Part shown: one piece after another, positions 59,886 to 64,000 of the stretch | How the letters are laid out: each line of letters begins with the position of its first letter | Numbering within the stretch: the stretch's first letter is position 1 | Origin: Stictocephala bisonia | Taxonomy: Eukaryota; Arthropoda; Insecta; Hemiptera; Membracidae | Length of the DNA: 64,000 bases | Reading direction: 5' to 3' | NCBI GenBank assembly: GCA_035578905.1 | Contig: JAQJVL010000104.1 | Location: forward strand, 1,240,001 to 1,304,000 | The notes under the pieces: model-generated | Databases searched by the model: none | The model's input: the letters and a program-made list of their open reading frames with translations, nothing else | Told to the model about the DNA's origin: nothing | Program-made: the position numbers and the translations under genes

Positions 59886-60970
59886 CAACATATATGATAG
59901 GGCCTAGCCTTTTATATATGTAAACACGATTTCTTATCTTGTACAAGTTGAACTTTCTGTGTATGTATATGAACAGTGTTATGGAGAATCAGTTCGACTG
60001 TCTTAAGGATAGACAGACTGACACGCTGGTCAACAATAATCCATTCGCCAACGGTAACTAATTAGGTCAGATGAATTTAAAATCTTCTCTTAACGTTGGT
60101 TGATTAAATAAAACGAAAAATGTAATGTTGCAGTAAAACATTATTGTATGGTTTGACTCGATTAATAACTAATGTTAAGACCACTCCAAAGAGAGAAATT
60201 ATCTGGCAAAGTAGGTTATAGTTTATGTTTTTAGGAAGAGTTGAACTTCAGCCAGAGGTTGTACGTGTTTTCTTATTAGTGTGCAGCACATTGTTTGTTA
60301 TAGTTGTTTAGTCAGTATAAGTTCAAATTTAGTTAACTTACCCATAATACTTACAATGTTATGGGGTATAGCCAGTGACGTCATGTAGGCACGTATTCAA
60401 TCGTCATCAGTGATAGTGTTGGAGACAAGACAACAGGGCGAGCAGACCCCGTGAAATGAACCCTTCCCAGCCTAGGCAAACAGTCGCTGGACAGGGGTGG
60501 AAATCAGAGCGTATCAATCTTCCTTGCCGCCTCCCCTGTGTTTGGTCTCAGGAATTATTGCTAAATCAATAATACACAACAAAGTTTCTCCCTTTTTGCT
60601 CATCATCGATGGTCTACATTGTAATTATGCGATGTATTTATACTTGCAGCTCAGTAGGGTACATAATGTTTTACCGATTTATGATTTTAGAGATCGATTT
60701 AGTTTATTGTAATATTATGTCCGTAATGCATGTTCATATGTCCTTAGTGAACTGAAACTAGTGATTTACTGTTATTATGAAGTACAACCCTAAATACAAT
60801 GTAATTATTTTATTTCTACCTTCAAAATATATTTAATTTTAATCTATTGTTCGATTTGATTTTTTTATTTGAAAAGACTCAAAATATTTCCTGTTATTTA
60901 TATGTTAATTTTGAGGAACAATTAACTGAATTTGGGTTAAATTAGGATAGTTTGGAGTTTGTTATGTCAA
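59886..60970. other. Non-coding stretch with a CRE-type word
   Basis: CAGTGACGTCATG near 60374 contains TGACGTCA. The segment 60360-60550 is GC-richer and non-repetitive. The rest is AT-rich. No gene. Confidence 0.4.
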
Positions 60971-61199
60971 GTTAAGTGAGGTTATGTTAAGTTGCGTAAG
61001 GCTTAGTGAGATTATGTGAAGTTACGTTAGGTTAAGTGAGATTATGTTAAGTTACGTCAGGGTAAGTAAGGTTATGTGAAGATACGTTAGGTTACGTGAG
61101 GTCATGCTATGTTACGTCAGGGTAAGTGAGGTTATGTGAAGATACGGTAGGTTAAGTGAGGTTATGGTAAATTACGTCAGGATAAGTGAGGTTATGAAG
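60971..61199. repeat. 30-bp tandem repeat with telomere-like wording, about 7.6 copies
   Basis: The unit is GTTAAGTGAGGTTATGTTAA then GTTACGT(C/T)AG. Units ending CAG and TAG alternate, so the basic block is a 60-bp dimer. The many GGTTA and TTAGG-like words resemble degenerate insect telomere repeats and the AGGTTATGTTAGGTTA-type repeats scattered in insect genomes. The relation is by wording only. Confidence 0.9.
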
Positions 61200-61988
61200 G
61201 CTAGTATACTCTTCATGGATAGACTTCCACGGTCGTCACTATCACTAGCAAATTCTACATATTGTACATAGCCCAGTGACGCGGTCGAACCCCGAAGACC
61301 TAGAATTTGTTAAGGCTAGTATACGTTTGCGTGGTCTAGTGCGTAGGACCCCGAGAACTGATCCTAAACGTATGTATTACTATGTTGCATGTTTTACTTG
61401 CTATATATATAGTGCAGCACACTCACAGGAAAGTATCCGGTTAGTATGGAAATTTTAAAAAAGTAGTGTACTTTTTTCCTTTGACGTTCAGCATCAACCC
61501 AATATCTTAAATAGTGGGTTGGAGCGATTTAATGGAAATCGTGCTCCGTCGTGCAAATTCACCGACCACTATATAATTTAAATACAGTCTACGAAGGTGA
61601 TTTGCCTATGGGCATTTATGAATTTAGTTCAGACGTTTTACGAAATCATTAGTTAACGGTAGTAAAAAACGATAGTTAGGACACTACCCTGAACTGTAAG
61701 TACATGTTTTCTTCACATTTGTTTACAATCATATGTAAATCTGCTAGTCAGGTTAAAATACCTTTAAGTATCATAAATAATATTGCGGGCAATACTCAGA
61801 CTCATGATGACATCTGATACAAGCTACCGTAACGTGAGAATAATCAACCGGTGTTTTCATTGTTGAGAAAGGCTGGGTCAATATAGCAACCAGCTGAGTC
61901 ATGGAGCAAAAAGCCGGTGGTGAAAGGGCGAGAGGGGGCGACCATAGTATGTGAAATTAGCTCAACTCCACGACTGGAAGCTGGCAGT
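61200..61988. other. Non-coding stretch, possible repeat remnant
   Basis: AAGGCTAGTATAC occurs twice (about 61197 and 61312), flanking a CpG-containing piece with GCGGTCGAACCCCGAAG, so this may be a small interspersed repeat. The 60-codon frame at 61276-61458 lies within it and has no domain. Nothing else recognised. Confidence 0.4.
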
Positions 61989-63470
61989 CGAATATCTTTA
62001 ACGAGACATCTGCAGTTCAGTCAGAGGATACTGCGATATAAATCGCCGCTTAAGGTTCTAGGTAATCTAAGGTGACCATCGAATATCTTAAATGAGATAA
62101 TTGAGTTCTTTCAAAGTATGCTGTGATTTAGATCGCTGCTTAAGGTCTTAAATAATCTAAGGTGACCATCGAATATCTTAAATCAGATAATTGAGTTCTT
62201 TCAAAGTATGCTGTGATTTAGATCGCCGCTTAAGGTTCTAGATAATCTAAGGTGACCATCGAATATCTTAAATGAGATAATTGAGTTCTTTCAAAGTATG
62301 CTGTGATATAGATCGCCGCTTAAGGTTCTAGATAATCTAAGGTGACCATCGAATATCTTAAATGAGATAATTGAGTTCTTTCAAAGTATGCTGTGATATA
62401 GATCGCCGCTTAAGGTTCTAGATAATCTAAGGTGACCATCGAATATCTTAAATGAGATAATTGAGTTCTTTCAAAGTATGCTGTGAAATAGATCGCTGCT
62501 TAGGGTCCTAAATTAAGGCTAAGGTTCTAGAATCTAGATGATCTAAGGTGACCATCGAATATCTTAAATGAGATAATTGAGTTCTTTCAAAGTATGCTGT
62601 GATATAGATCGCCGCTTAAGGTCCTAGATAGTCTAAGGTGACCATCGAATATTTTAAATGAGATAATTGGGTTCTTTCAAAGTATGCTGTGATATAGATC
62701 GCCGCTTAAGGTTCTAGATAATCTAAGGTGACCATCGAATATCTTAAATGAGATAATTGAGTTCTTTCAAAGTATGCTGTGATTTAGATCGCTGCTTAAG
62801 GTCCTAAATAATCTAAGGTGACCATCGAATATCTTAAATCAGATAATTGAGTTCTTTCAAAGTATGCTGTGATTTAGATCGCTGCTTAAGGTTCTAGAAT
62901 CTAGATGATCTAAGGTTACCATCGAATATCTTAAATGAGATAATTGAGTTCTTTCAAAGTATGCTGTGATTTATATCGCTGCTTAAGGTCCTAAATAATC
63001 TAAGGTGACCATCGAATATTTTAAATGATTGGTCTTCAAAGTTGTGATATAGATCGCTGCTTAGGGTCCTAAATAATCTAAGGTGACCATCGAATATCTT
63101 AAATGAGATAATTGAGTTCTTTCAAAGTATGCTGTGATATAGATCGCCGCTTAAGGTTCTAGATAATCTAAGGTGACCATCGAATATCTTAAATGAGATA
63201 ATTGAGTTCTTTCAAAGTATGCTGTGATATAGATCGCCGCTTAAGGTCCTAGATAATCTAAGGTACCATCGAATATCTTAAATGAGATAATTCAGTTCTT
63301 TCATAGTATGCTGTGATTTAGATCGCTGCTTAAGGTCCTAGATAATTTAAGATGACAATCAAACATCATGAGTGAGACATCTACAGTTGTTTTAAAGCGT
63401 ACTGTGGCATGAATTGTTGCTTAATGTTCTAGATAATTCAAGGTGATCATCAAATAACTTAAGTGAGATA
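61989..63470. repeat. 90-bp minisatellite, about 16 copies
   Basis: The unit contains GATCGCCGCTTAAGGTTCTA, GATAATCTAAGGTGACCATC, GAATATCTTAAATGAGATAA and TTGAGTTCTTTCAAAGTATG. Central copies are very alike. The first copy (from 61989) and the last two (after about 63340) are strongly diverged. Some units have internal indels (an extra CTAGAATCTAGATGATC at about 62527 and 62894, and a shortened unit near 63025). There is no long frame in any phase. Confidence 0.95.
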
Positions 63471-64000
63471 AGTGACGTTCTAACTAAATTCTTCAGACTC
63501 ATATAACATTTCCCTTGTTTATGGTTCAATAATCATACTAAACTGATACAGTACATTCTTAGACTTATCACACAACCTACGTACAGTTTTTCAGGGTTTT
63601 GAAACCGTCGAAAATCAAATCTTTTTAATGATCGCCACTTCTCTGCTCGTCCCACAAAGTAGTTTGGCTTTCCCTCACCACAGACACGTCTAGATTGGAA
63701 CATAAACCGCGCTGTAGTCTGACCTTGAGCAACTTCTCGGGAGAATAAATCAGCGTCATTCACATTATTTTACTCATTGAAATGCAAATCAATTTCATAC
63801 TTTACTTACCAAGTATTACACTCATAAATATTAGTTCATTATTAACGCTATGTATATTAATATATGTTAACCAACGTATTTAATTTAATGTGTTTGTTTT
63901 TTTACGCTCATAAAGTACAACTTACACACGTAATTTCAACTTCTGTATTTTAACGTGTTTTCTTGAAAGAAAAATAGCACTAAATGGGTTCCTGGACTTA
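63471..64000. other. Non-coding sequence to window end
   Basis: The 76-codon minus-strand frame at 63533-63763 is basic and not AT-driven, but I recognise no family and no splice sites support it. The rest is AT-rich. Confidence 0.4.

Noticed and set aside
63533..63763. 76-residue basic protein on the minus strand
   Set aside because: Composition is not AT-driven, but there is no recognised motif and no supporting signals. Evidence was too weak to list as a gene.

Overview
This window looks like non-coding DNA from an animal nuclear genome, most likely an arthropod and probably an insect (possibly Hemiptera). The organism call is inference. It rests on the AT-rich composition, the absence of dense coding, the 3' end of a non-LTR retrotransposon of the insect Jockey/I-like type, arthropod-style interspersed repeats, tRNA-derived SINE heads, and a short array with insect-telomere-like GGTTA/TTAGG wording. 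Nothing looks bacterial, phage or organellar. No complete gene is visible.

The one segment that reads convincingly as host coding sequence is a 120-bp internal exon at 56367-56486 (+). It has good splice sites, is phase 0 on both sides, and encodes 40 residues with two SUMO-consensus lysines and a P-I-N-L motif, which suggests a transcriptional regulator. The rest of the window is then best read as very long intron or intergenic DNA around that gene. Several CpG-retaining patches (about 3.9, 7.7, 23.5, 31.9, 46.2, 47.5 and 53.0 kb) are candidate regulatory elements.

The dominant feature is tandem repetition. About twenty minisatellite arrays, with units of 20 to about 120 bp, cover roughly a fifth of the 64 kb. 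They lie at 14.1, 15.1, 16.4, 20.2, 26.2-29.4 (44 copies of 72 bp), 29.9, 32.4-33.6, 34.2, 39.3, 41.6, 44.9, 48.0-49.4, 51.6, 52.4, 53.3, 54.4, 57.2, 59.2, 61.0 and 62.0-63.5 kb. Nearly all long open frames in the window are artefacts of these arrays.

One minisatellite family, with core GGGTGGGCGGGTGGG, occurs at six separate places in both orientations. It is a textbook four-tract G-quadruplex motif with one-base loops, and in many units it is interrupted by a single base change. Several arrays also show higher-order structure, with multi-unit blocks duplicated as a whole.

Interspersed elements include a 1-kb foldback element (30869-31879) with a shorter relative at 6240-6889, and a near-perfect 129-bp-arm hairpin at 3173-3474. 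There are also smaller inverted repeats at 12.3, 30.5 and 37.4 kb, a pair of related repeats at 21.8 and 55.7 kb, the LINE fragment at 25.4-25.8 kb, and SINE-like pieces at 38.3 and 44.1 kb. All coordinates and similarities were judged by eye, without alignment software or database searches.
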